This document shows positions 1-5,867 of a stretch of 6,569 nucleotides of DNA, piece by piece. The position numbers were made by a program, and so were the translations under genes. The DNA lies in the NCBI GenBank assembly GCA_036510575.1, contig DATCDR010000131.1:1-6569 (forward strand), read 5' to 3'. The stretch comes from DATCDR01 sp036510575 (GTDB lineage Bacteria; Actinomycetota; Acidimicrobiia; Acidimicrobiales; Bog-793). The first letter of the stretch is position 1. Each line of letters starts with the position of its first letter. The notes under the pieces are model-generated. The model was not told the DNA's origin, searched no databases, and saw only the letters and a list, made by a program, of their open reading frames with translations.

Positions 1-1
1 C

Positions 2-787
2 GGGGCCGGTTGGCTGGCGGGCCTGGGCGTGGAGGACTTCGCCGGAGGTACGGCGGTCCACATCAACGCCGGTGCGGCCGGGCTCGCCCTCGCACTCGTG
101 CTCGGCAGGCGCGTGGGCTGGCGTACCGACCCGATGCGTCCGCACAACATCCCGCTCGTGCTGCTCGGCGCCGGGCTGCTGTGGTTCGGCTGGTTCGGCT
201 TCAACGCCGGTTCCGCGCTCGCGGCGAATGGGGTCGCTGTTCACGCATTCGTGAACACACAGCTCGCTGCGGCCGCTGGACTACTCGGTTGGATGTTCTT
301 CGAAGGCGCCAAAGAGCGCACAGCGACTGCGCTTGGCGCGGTCTCCGGTGCGGTCGCAGGAATGGTTGCGATCACCCCGTGCGCCGGATTTGTCGGTCCG
401 ATGCCAGCTCTGCTCATCGGTGCTGTTGCAGGTTTCTTCTGTGTACTCGCCGTCCGGCTCAAGTTTCGTTACCTCTATGACGACTCGCTCGACGTCGTGG
501 CGATTCACGGCGTGGGTGGCATGATCGGGATGATCCTTCTCGGATGTTTCGCCGAGCGCGCGGTGAATGCAGCCGGCAGCAACGGTCTCTTCTTTGGAGG
601 CGGCGGCCGACTCTTTGGTCTCGAACTCCTAGCGGCAGCCGTCACCGTCGGCTATTCCTTTGTCATGACCTATGGGATCGCCAAGCTTGTTGACCGTGTG
701 ATCGGACTCCGCGTGACTGCTGAGGATGAGGATCGAGGTCTCGACCTGAGCAACCATGGCGAGAGCGCATACTCGTCCAACGCCTAG
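2..787 (+). CDS. amt: Ammonium transporter (Amt/MEP/Rh family), 5'-truncated by the window
   Basis: Integral membrane channel that takes up ammonium; Amt proteins work as trimers in the cytoplasmic membrane. The frame is open from base 2, and no start is visible. About 261 codons are present against some 410-440 for the family, so the N-terminal third is outside the window. Visible hallmarks, numbered from the codon at base 2: DFAGGTAVHINAG at 12-24, whose Asp12 matches the conserved pore Asp (D160 in E. coli AmtB) and His20 the first pore histidine (H168); LLWFGWFGFNAGSALAANG near 59-77; AITPCAGFVGP near 123-133; and DDSLDVVAIHGVGG near 160-173, whose His169 matches the second pore histidine (H318). 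Several hydrophobic helices lie between. The cytoplasmic tail EDEDRGLDLSNHGESAY is typical of family members whose C-terminus contacts the PII protein GlnK. No glnK/glnB follows. No residue looks degenerate, so the protein is probably functional. Confidence 0.97.
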   Translation, partial: GAGWLAGLGVEDFAGGTAVHINAGAAGLALALVLGRRVGWRTDPMRPHNIPLVLLGAGLLWFGWFGFNAGSALAANGVAVHAFVNTQLAAAAGLLGWMFFEGAKERTATALGAVSGAVAGMVAITPCAGFVGPMPALLIGAVAGFFCVLAVRLKFRYLYDDSLDVVAIHGVGGMIGMILLGCFAERAVNAAGSNGLFFGGGGRLFGLELLAAAVTVGYSFVMTYGIAKLVDRVIGLRVTAEDEDRGLDLSNHGESAYSSNA

Positions 788-795
788 TGGCGTTT
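779..795 (+). terminator. Possible weak hairpin terminator at the end of amt
   Basis: AACGCC (779-784) and GGCGTT (789-794) form a perfect 6-bp stem around a TAGT loop that contains the amt stop codon, followed by only two more pyrimidines. With such a short stem and no T-tract, an intrinsic terminator is possible but weak; a rho-dependent end is equally plausible. Confidence 0.25.
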
Positions 796-1222
796 CGGCT
801 CTGCTAGGTCTATAACTCGAGTCCACGAGGACGTCAGCCCTTCGAGTTCAGACTCCATGCGGTCGACATCAGTTGGATCATCGGGAGCACTCGCCGAGGT
901 GATCATCGCCGCGGTGAGGATGCCGGAGGACCGCGGGCGAAGACGATGACGAGGCTGCGTCACCTGTCCGGCGACACTGCACCGGCCGACTTTCGTCCGC
1001 TGGCGTCGCGAAGTTCCATCCGCATGTGGCAGCTTTCCGATTCGCTCGCGGTGCACGATGACTCAGACAGGTCCCAGGTTGGTCACAGTGTTCTCGGCCT
1101 GACGGGTTCCCTCCGCATGGAACGAGGGCGCCAGTGCGACCATACGCGGTCGTGGTGCCAAAGCCCCCGATAATCGCGATGCCGGTAATGGCGAATTCAG
1201 GAAGAATGATGCGCGACGTCAT
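784..1222 (-). pseudogene. Possible decayed or frameshifted gene of unknown function
   Basis: This 540-base gap between amt and the next clear gene has no confident intact gene. Two minus-strand stretches look coding in codon use. The first begins at an ATG at 1222 and reads a hydrophobic start, MTSRIILPEFAITGIAIIG, then becomes Arg/Ser/His-rich and unconvincing. The second, in another frame and ending at the TAG at 784-786, reads SSGILTAAMITSASAPDDP and continues with an acidic segment to an end in LAEPKRH; its third positions are mostly G or C. Together they could be the N- and C-terminal parts of one broken gene, convergent with amt and sharing the CTAG at its stop. The ATG at 1222 also faces the 1264-1289 promoter region, so a short intact membrane peptide divergent from the 1330 gene is an alternative. 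I recognise no family. Confidence 0.2.
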
Positions 1223-1263
1223 CGATTTGCCCCGGTCTTCGGAGAGAGCTCGTACGATACACG

Positions 1264-1289
1264 TAGAATAGATCGTGGCACGATATACT
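1264..1289 (+). promoter_or_regulatory. Promoter with operator-like palindrome upstream of the small membrane protein
   Basis: ATCGTG-G-CACGAT (1272-1284) is a perfect 6+1+6 palindrome that overlaps a near-consensus -10 hexamer TATACT (1284-1289). TAGAAT at 1264-1269 is a second possible -10. No good -35 is seen. A regulator bound here would cover the promoter, which suggests repression. The same core lies in the 1608-1646 palindrome, and a close variant at 4497-4510 shares TCGTGG-N-ACGATAT. The binding protein is not known; the MarR-DUF488 protein encoded at 3604-4425 is the obvious candidate. Confidence 0.5.
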
Positions 1290-1329
1290 TGTCTCTAGTA
1301 CGACCGGAAGTGGCGCAAGGGGTGAGAAC

Positions 1330-1578
1330 ATGGTGATCGTTGAGGTGCTCGTCGGAGTGGTCGGATCGTTAGCTGCGCTCGTTTTGTTGGCTTCGTTGTT
1401 ATTGGCGGTAGGGGGCCTCGTCGCAGCGCTATCCGGCACCGGCGTCGTACGATGCCCGCGCTGTGGACATTCGTACTTGAGGTCACCGGGGATGCCTGAA
1501 CACCACTGCACACCGGCGCCCGCAGTATCTACACATCACAACTGGCATCTTCACCCGAGTTCCTTCCAGCGCCATTGA
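1330..1578 (+). CDS. Small one-helix membrane protein with zinc-ribbon-like Cys/His tail (82 aa)
   Basis: The function is unknown. Residues 1-36 form a long hydrophobic stretch (VIVEVLVGVVGSLAALVLLA and onward) that should be one membrane helix or an uncleaved signal anchor. It is followed by VRCPRCGHSYLRSPGMPEHH and a further Cys, so CPxCG is paired with a His-His-x-x-Cys-like cluster about 14 residues on. This resembles half or all of a small zinc ribbon. The last 25 residues are His-rich (THHNWHLHP). The ATG at 1330 is chosen because AAGGGG (1318-1323) sits six bases upstream and a promoter with an operator-like palindrome lies at 1264-1289. The stop is only 69 bases before the preferred CLC start, on the same strand, so the two may be co-regulated or partly co-transcribed. 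Without a homology check, a zinc or metal role is inference. Confidence 0.6.
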   Translation: MVIVEVLVGVVGSLAALVLLASLLLAVGGLVAALSGTGVVRCPRCGHSYLRSPGMPEHHCTPAPAVSTHHNWHLHPSSFQRH

Positions 1579-1607
1579 CATCTCGGTGAGGGCTGACAGC
1601 GGGTACT

Positions 1608-1646
1608 GATTTGAAGCTACATCGTGACACGATGTAGCTTCAAATC
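1608..1646. promoter_or_regulatory. Perfect 39-bp palindrome (19-bp arms, 1-bp centre), likely operator at the CLC gene start
   Basis: The left arm gatttgaagctacatcgtg (1608-1626) is followed by one central A (1627) and then by its exact reverse complement (1628-1646). The innermost part ATCGTG-A-CACGAT matches the palindrome at 1272-1284, which favours a protein-binding site over a simple terminator; no T-tract follows either arm. TTGAAG (1611-1616) and TAGCTT (1635-1640) could serve as weak -35 and -10 elements with an 18-bp spacer. A transcript starting near 1648 would then be leaderless from the GTG there. In RNA the same sequence would make a very stable hairpin. Confidence 0.6.
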
Positions 1647-1647
1647 C

Positions 1648-3564
1648 GTGCCGTCGGAGACCTCCCCCGTTGATCTTTCGCGCGCCGAGCGTGCTCTCGC
1701 TGACTTTTCCACCGAGTGGCGCGTCGCGCTCATCTGCGGTCTGGCAGTCATCGTCGGCGCATTGTCGGCTGGTGTCGCACTCGGTCTGCTCGACCTCATC
1801 GGACTCATTACCCATCTCCTCTACTACGGGAACGTCGGAGTGAGTCTGGTCCCTCCGACGCTCTCGCATCTGCATGCGTTCACAGCGCTCCTCCCGGTTG
1901 GTGGCGGAATCATCATCGGCGCGATGGCCTTCTTCGGGTCGGAGCGAATCCGTGGTCACGGGATCCCCGAGGCGATGGAGACGATCCTGGTTGGTGGCAG
2001 CAAGGTCGAACCGCGCCTTGCGATCTTGAAGCCGATCTCCTCCGCGATCAGTATCGGCACCGGGGGGCCGTTCGGGGCGGAAGGGCCGATCATCCTTACC
2101 GGTGGCGCGCTTGGCTCGGTGCTCGCACAGTTCATCCATCTCAGTGCGGCGGAGCGCCGTACTCTTCTCGTCGCTGGAGCCTGTGCAGGGATGGCCGCAG
2201 TCTTCGGCACGCCTGTCGCAGCCACGTTGTTCGGCGTTGAGCTATTGGTGTTCGAATGGAAGCCGCGCTCGATGGGCCCGATCGGCGTTGCGGTTGTGGT
2301 CGCGTCGATTTTTCGTGAGGTCATGGTGGCGCACGGGCTCGTTCATCCAGCGCCACTGTTTCCGATGCCGAGTCACGGCTCGTTCTCGGCGGTCTTTGTG
2401 CTCGCAGCTGCAGGCGTAGGGATCGCTTCTGCCGCGCTCGCATGGGTGCTCACGACGGCTTGTTATGGCGCCGAGGATCTTTTCCGCAAGCTCCCTATCC
2501 ACTGGGCATTTTGGCCAGCGATTGGTGGTGTCGTCGTCGGACTTGGAGGGCTCATCGAGCCGCGGGCGCTCGGTGTCGGCTATGTGCAGATTGACGCTGA
2601 GCTAAGCGGTCGACTCACGCTCGGTGCCCTAGCACTGCTGCTCGTCATGAAGCTCGTCATGTGGTCGGTCGCGCTCGGCTCGGGAACAAGCGGCGGCATT
2701 CTTGCGCCCCTGCTCATCATGGGAGCCGCGATGGGCGGACTTCTCGCACCCGTGTTGCCGGGCGGAGACTCGGCGACCTGGGCGTTGCTTGGGATGGCAG
2801 GGGCCCTCGCAGGGGTGACGCGGTCGCCATTCACCGCTGTGGTCTTCGCGTTCGAGCTCACCCGAGACAGCGGCTCCCTACTTCCCCTTCTGTGCACGTG
2901 CGTGATCGCACATCTGGTGTCCTCACTCATCTTAAAGCGCTCGATTCTGACCGAGAAGGTGGCGCGCCGAGGTTTCCACGTCATGCGCGAGTACGTGGTC
3001 GAGCCGCTTGAGGCGCTCTTTGTTCGAGAAGCGATGCTGACCGACGTGCTCACTGCCACCTCCGATCAACCCGTCGAAGAGCTGCTCGCAGAGATCCGTA
3101 CGGAGCCACGCTTTCGTCATCAGCGGCTGTATCCGGTGCTCGACGATCAAGGCGACCTCTTGGGGGCGATCGGCTTCTCCGACCTGCTTGAGATTGTCGC
3201 GAGCGGCTCGGTAACCACCGGTGTCGGCCAGTTCGCGAAGGACGACCTCGTGCTCGCCTACCCTGACGAGACGTTGCGCCACGTCGCAGATCGCATGGCG
3301 GAGCACTGGCTCGGTGCACTGCCGGTCGTCGCACGAGACAATCCCGCGCGACTGCTCGGCATGGTGACGGAGTTCGATCTCTTGAAGGCGCGCCAGCGCC
3401 AGCTCATCGAAGAGCGGCATCGAGAACGCGTGCTCACCTTGTGGGGGCGAGGCTCCACATCGCTCGTCAGGCGCTCACGTGTGGACGCCGGGGCGACGCT
3501 GGACGATGTCGCAGACATCGCGGAATCGACGGCCTCCTCAGACGATCCGGAGAGTGTCGACTGA
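1648..3564 (+). CDS. CLC-family chloride channel/transporter with two C-terminal CBS domains
   Basis: Membrane protein that moves chloride or a related anion; CLC proteins are dimers and the CBS pair usually regulates gating by binding nucleotides. Numbering is from the GTG at 1648 (638 aa). The membrane domain spans about 20-435. Motifs: GHGIPE at 103-108 (family GSGIPE; Ser replaced by His); GAEGP at 143-147 (GREGP type, Glu145 is the external gating glutamate); VFGTPVAATLFGVELL around 185-200, where the E. coli CLC-ec1 pair E202-E203 reads Glu198-Leu199, so the internal proton glutamate appears absent; GTSGGILAP at 346-354 (GxFxP type with Phe replaced by Leu). CBS1 lies at about 459-519 and CBS2 at about 529-585, ending in MVTEFDLL. 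A GTG at 1624 is also possible, but it lies inside the 39-bp palindrome; TGA at 1612-1614 excludes anything longer. Neither start has a Shine-Dalgarno, consistent with leaderless translation. It converges with the MarR-DUF488 gene, 39 bases away. Whether it is a channel or an exchanger cannot be told. Confidence 0.93.
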   Translation: MPSETSPVDLSRAERALADFSTEWRVALICGLAVIVGALSAGVALGLLDLIGLITHLLYYGNVGVSLVPPTLSHLHAFTALLPVGGGIIIGAMAFFGSERIRGHGIPEAMETILVGGSKVEPRLAILKPISSAISIGTGGPFGAEGPIILTGGALGSVLAQFIHLSAAERRTLLVAGACAGMAAVFGTPVAATLFGVELLVFEWKPRSMGPIGVAVVVASIFREVMVAHGLVHPAPLFPMPSHGSFSAVFVLAAAGVGIASAALAWVLTTACYGAEDLFRKLPIHWAFWPAIGGVVVGLGGLIEPRALGVGYVQIDAELSGRLTLGALALLLVMKLVMWSVALGSGTSGGILAPLLIMGAAMGGLLAPVLPGGDSATWALLGMAGALAGVTRSPFTAVVFAFELTRDSGSLLPLLCTCVIAHLVSSLILKRSILTEKVARRGFHVMREYVVEPLEALFVREAMLTDVLTATSDQPVEELLAEIRTEPRFRHQRLYPVLDDQGDLLGAIGFSDLLEIVASGSVTTGVGQFAKDDLVLAYPDETLRHVADRMAEHWLGALPVVARDNPARLLGMVTEFDLLKARQRQLIEERHRERVLTLWGRGSTSLVRRSRVDAGATLDDVADIAESTASSDDPESVD

Positions 3565-3601
3565 AGACGCTGCTGCAGGCGCGTCGTGCTAGGGCGACCA
3601 A

Positions 3602-3639
3602 GCTCAGTGGGTTGAGCGGCGCTTGCGATCCCGCTGAGC
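3602..3639. terminator. Inverted repeat between convergent CLC and MarR-DUF488 genes, possible bidirectional terminator
   Basis: GCTCAGTGGG (3602-3611) pairs with CCCGCTGAGC (3630-3639) along 10 positions with one G-U wobble in the plus-strand RNA, leaving an 18-nt loop. It lies 38 bases after the CLC stop and overlaps the last codons of the MarR-DUF488 gene. There is no T-tract on either side, so termination by it is tentative. Confidence 0.3.
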
Positions 3640-4425
3640 CGCTGTGCCTGTGCGCAGCGCGTCGGCGAGCACAGCTGCTGCTGACCGCTCGACGTCCTTC
3701 GTCGCCGTGAGTAACACGAGCGGAACTTCCTCTGACGACGCGACGAGCTCCCTGAGTTCGGCGGTGTGTTCGTTCAGCTCTTTCGTGTACTCCCGAGCAA
3801 ATTCCTCAAATCGTCCCGGATCGTGGTGATACCAGCGACGAAGTTCCGTGCTCGGAGCGAGGTGCTTTCGCCATTCCAAGGTGATGTCATTCTTAGCAAG
3901 CCCCCGTGGCCAGAGTCGATCAACGAGGATGTGGCGGCCATCGCTGTCGATCGGGTCGTACACACGGCCGACACTGATCCGATCCCGCACCGATCCCGAA
4001 GGACCGACGAAAGCTTGCGAGTTGAGATCCTCCCAGAGCGGGCGGAAGTGGTCGGCGAGACGGGTGAGTTCGTTGCGATTACGCGCTGACAGTCGCGCGA
4101 GCGCACTCGCTCCGGCTTTCGTGAGCGCCAGACGAACAGCACGTGCGTCGTGCGGGTCCGAGTTTCGGACAACGAGACCGGCGCTCACGGCTCGGTCGAC
4201 GAGCTCGACTGCGCTGTGGTGGCGAAGAAAGAGGTAACCGGCGACGTCACCGATCGTCGGGCCTCCTTTGACGTCGTGCCCGCGGATCGCAAGCAGTAGC
4301 TGGTGCTGCGCGGGCGTCAGACCCGCTTCATGAGCCCAGGTCTCGCTCTGGTGGAGGAACCGACGCAGTCCAGCTCGCAAGAGCAGGAGCTCCCGATAGT
4401 CCTCATCTCGAAGTGGATCGGCCAC
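3604..4425 (-). CDS. MarR-type winged-helix regulator fused to a DUF488 (YeaO-like) domain (273 aa)
   Basis: Probable DNA-binding regulator with an extra C-terminal domain. Residues about 10-135 form a MarR fold: RAGLRRFLHQSETWAHEAGL, then LTPAQHQLLLAIRGH, GGPTIGDVAGYLFLRHHSAV (the recognition helix region, 54-73), VELVDRAVSAGLVVRNSDPH with wing residues DARAVRLALTKAG, then a dimerisation helix. Residues about 150-258 match DUF488: ISVGRVYDPIDSDGRHILVD, LWPRGLAKNDI, LRRWYHHDPGRFEEF and VPLVLLTATKD. Each domain has roughly the full length of its family, and the frame is continuous across the linker near 136-150, so this is a true fusion and not two adjacent genes. The GTG at 4425 is the first possible start, since an in-frame TAA lies 10 bases upstream; no clear Shine-Dalgarno precedes it. 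It is convergent with CLC and divergent from the 4571/4606 unit. An operator-like site 72 bases upstream suggests autoregulation. The function of DUF488 is not established, and its ligand is unknown. Confidence 0.88.
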   Translation of the reverse strand: MADPLRDEDYRELLLLRAGLRRFLHQSETWAHEAGLTPAQHQLLLAIRGHDVKGGPTIGDVAGYLFLRHHSAVELVDRAVSAGLVVRNSDPHDARAVRLALTKAGASALARLSARNRNELTRLADHFRPLWEDLNSQAFVGPSGSVRDRISVGRVYDPIDSDGRHILVDRLWPRGLAKNDITLEWRKHLAPSTELRRWYHHDPGRFEEFAREYTKELNEHTAELRELVASSEEVPLVLLTATKDVERSAAAVLADALRTGTAAQRDRKRRSTH

Positions 4426-4488
4426 GAAACGACTTTACTCAGCGCTGTCCTCATGCCACGGAGCGGCCGGGCGGCTTGGTCGCCTCTG

Positions 4489-4513
4489 AATATACGTCGT
4501 GGAACGATATGAT
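4489..4513. promoter_or_regulatory. Divergent promoter region with operator-like TCGT-GGA-ACGA
   Basis: TCGT (4497-4500), GGA, ACGA (4504-4507) is a short inverted repeat. TCGTGG-A-ACGATAT (4497-4510) differs at one base from TCGTGG-C-ACGATAT at 1273-1286. A good plus-strand -10, TATGAT (4508-4513), follows directly, in the same relation as TATACT at 1284. On the minus strand TATATT (4494-4489) is a possible -10 for the MarR-DUF488 gene. The site therefore touches both divergent promoters. The -35 elements are unclear on both strands. Confidence 0.45.
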
Positions 4514-4570
4514 CTGATTGTCCGGCGAGGTAGGAACGTGGGTTGACGGCCATCGGGACGAGGAGGACGC

Positions 4571-4609
4571 ATGAGTGAGTTCGTTGCGACAAGCGTGCCA
4601 GCGAGATGA
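4571..4609 (+). CDS. 12-codon mini-ORF (possible leader peptide) coupled to the 4606 gene
   Basis: The ORF encodes MSEFVATSVPAR. It has the strongest ribosome-binding site of the area, AGGAGG at 4561-4566, four bases before its ATG. Its TGA (4607-4609) overlaps the ATG of the next gene at 4606 as ATGA, the classic translational-coupling overlap. The downstream gene has no Shine-Dalgarno of its own. It may be a leader peptide that brings ribosomes to the next start, or the original N-terminus of that gene cut off by a frameshift. No regulatory stop codons or rare-codon runs are seen. Confidence 0.35.
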   Translation: MSEFVATSVPAR

Positions 4610-5049
4610 TGCCGATACCGGATTCGCTTCCGAGGTTGTGCCAAGGAACACATAAGGAGAACGACAGCGAGTGTGCTCCGATGGAAGCCGTTTGTTGGTT
4701 GTCAGGTGAGCCCTGGTCGCTTCATCCACGTTCCGTGCATCCAGTGATTGCGGCAGTCGCGAACGCGGCGAGCGAGCGACTTGACGATGCCGCTCATGCG
4801 TCACTGTGGCCGCTTATCCTCGCCTCGAGCCACACGAGACGGCGGCTCCGCTTCATGCTTGGATGGCGCTTGCGACATATCGCGCGCCGCGCTCAGGCGA
4901 CATCTGGCACGCAACTCACCGCGTTATGGGCACGGCTTCTCGAGGAACTTCAACGGTGTAGCGCTAGGCGCATTGGTCTGGCCGTGGGTCGCATAGCGCG
5001 GGAGGGGATGCTCGAGTACCGGGAGGCTGGTGTGTCGTTTTTCTTCTGA
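4606..5049 (+). CDS. Conserved-type protein of unknown function, soluble, Arg/Ala-rich (147 aa)
   Basis: Function unknown. The pattern CAPMEAVCWLSGEPWSLHP, continuing with HPVIAAVANAASERLDD (about residues 24-65), recalls small actinobacterial proteins with a Cys-x-x-MEA...AGE-P-S-x-HP-x-C-x-HP-V-x-A motif; that memory is qualitative. The rest (LWPLILASSHTRRRLRFMLG and onward) is basic and predicted helical, with no membrane segment. The ATG at 4606 is preferred because an in-frame TGA lies at 4576-4578 and the start overlaps the mini-ORF stop. The N-terminal 25 residues do not look conserved, so a frameshift there is possible. Expression is probably from the TATGAT promoter at 4508. The end REAGVSFFF lies 25 bases from an IS110 remnant on the other strand, so the C-terminus may have been altered by that insertion. 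Confidence 0.6.
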   Translation: MMPIPDSLPRLCQGTHKENDSECAPMEAVCWLSGEPWSLHPRSVHPVIAAVANAASERLDDAAHASLWPLILASSHTRRRLRFMLGWRLRHIARRAQATSGTQLTALWARLLEELQRCSARRIGLAVGRIAREGMLEYREAGVSFFF

Positions 5050-5073
5050 TCGACAGGATCGCCGAGTGTCGCA

Positions 5074-5409
5074 AATGTGCTGATCCGGATGGCTGGCCAA
5101 GAGCTCTGCGAGGTGGCTCTCGACAGCAGTGATCTGCGCGTTGAGGGCCTCGATGGCGGCCGCCAGGCCGAGGGTGATCTGTCCTCGGGCTTCGCCCTCG
5201 ATGCCGGCCAAACCGGGGGCCGCCGCGACCAGCCGGCGATGAAGAACCTCGGTGGCGATGCCACCGTTGTAACCGACCGAATGCAGCCAGCCGGCCATTC
5301 GCTTGGGTGACAGCCAAGCTGCCTTCGCGGCGGTGGGAAAGCGACGCAAGAAGCTGAGTGTGATCGGGCTGTCGAGCTTCGTGAACAGGCCTATTGCGCC
5401 AGGGAAAGC
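5074..5409 (-). pseudogene. IS110-family transposase remnant (internal fragment)
   Basis: A minus-strand frame of about 112 codons reads AAFPGAIGLFTKLDSPITLS, then FLRRFPTAAKAAWLSPKRMA and GWLHSVGYNGG, and ends in a helical stretch to AELLASHPDQHI. This is the middle of IS110-type DEDD transposases: the end of the RuvC-like N-terminal domain and the coiled linker before the Tnp domain. The N-terminal catalytic acidic residues upstream and the C-terminal serine domain are missing. Beyond both ends the frame stays open (4924-5571) but no longer resembles the family. The piece is therefore a non-functional internal fragment embedded between unrelated sequence. Confidence 0.8.
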
Positions 5410-5463
5410 GGCGCTTTCGCCCGTTCCGTTAGTTGCAATCTCATGAGGGTGGAAAGCGGCGCT
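5403..5463. repeat. Short direct repeat GGAAAGCGGCGCT at the IS110 fragment border
   Basis: The 13-mer GGAAAGCGGCGCT occurs at 5403-5415 and 5451-5463, 48 bases apart. The first copy coincides with the point where IS110 similarity ends (about 5409). It could mark a recombination junction, or the similar words may be chance in GC-rich DNA. Confidence 0.45.
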
Positions 5464-5567
5464 CTCCTCCACACAACAGTCGGCCCGTAAAGCATCTCCT
5501 ATTGCCGTAGTACGGCCACCGTCGAGTCGTGGATCACGCCCTCGCCGCCAACGAATATCAGCGAGCC

Positions 5568-5769
5568 TCACCCGTCGACTTCGTAGACCGTCCTTCGCCC
5601 GACGCGCGTTCGAGTGAGATAAGCCGCCTCCGCTAGTCGGTCACGACCTTCTGGCACCGCCGCTCCGTGATGCCTGTCGCCACGGCAAGGTCGCGGACGC
5701 GGAGCAATGGGTCATTAGCAACACCCATAGGCCGTGGTTCGTAAGGAACCTGATCGGCGTGTCGCTCAC
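5568..5769 (-). pseudogene. Broken winged-helix (HTH) transcription regulator with two frameshifts
   Basis: Three minus-strand pieces in successive frames join into one winged-helix domain of a type common in actinobacteria. Piece 1, from a GTG at 5769 to 5707, reads MSDTPIRFLTNHGLWVLLMT. Piece 2, 5707-5636, reads LLRVRDLAVATGITERRCQK and then VVTD before a TAG. Piece 3, 5642-5568, reads RLAEAAYLTRTRVGRRTVYE and then VDG and TGA. Together they give helix 1, the helix-turn-helix (RDLAVATGITERRCQKVVTDL) and the wing (LTRTRVGRRTVYEV). Frame changes fall near 5707 and near 5636-5642. A further stretch in another frame to about 5480 (LDGGRTTAIGDALRA) may be the remains of the C-terminus, just before the IS110 fragment. 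Since both frameshifts must be corrected to read the domain, it should be inactive. Confidence 0.65.
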
Positions 5770-5867
5770 GCGACGAGGCTACGAGTCAGCAAGTGACCTA
5801 GGCGTGATGCCGTTTGCGCGGCAGATGCGCGGAACGGAGGCACCATGAATAACAGGACGATCTGGCG

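Noticed and set aside
1106..1125. GTTCC...GGAAC inverted repeat as a possible tRNA or RNA element
   Set aside because: The arms are only five bases, with no acceptor stem, anticodon arm or CCA context; no tRNA or rRNA was found in the window.
1608..1646. Reading the 39-bp palindrome as a plain intrinsic terminator for the 1330 gene
   Set aside because: No T-tract follows either arm, and the core recurs at a promoter position upstream at 1272-1284, which favours an operator; read-through termination is not fully excluded.
1483..2139. Long open frame of 218 codons on the minus strand opposite the start of CLC
   Set aside because: Its product is Arg/Asp/Glu-rich without family resemblance, and it lies antisense to clearly conserved CLC sequence; long antisense frames are expected in GC-rich genes.
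2932..3420. Minus-strand open frame of 162 codons opposite the CBS domains
   Set aside because: It is antisense to the conserved CBS pair and has no recognisable domain or ribosome-binding site.
4451..4804. Minus-strand ORF of 117 codons across the divergent promoter
   Set aside because: It runs through the promoter/operator region and opposite the more convincing 4606 gene, with no domain signature.
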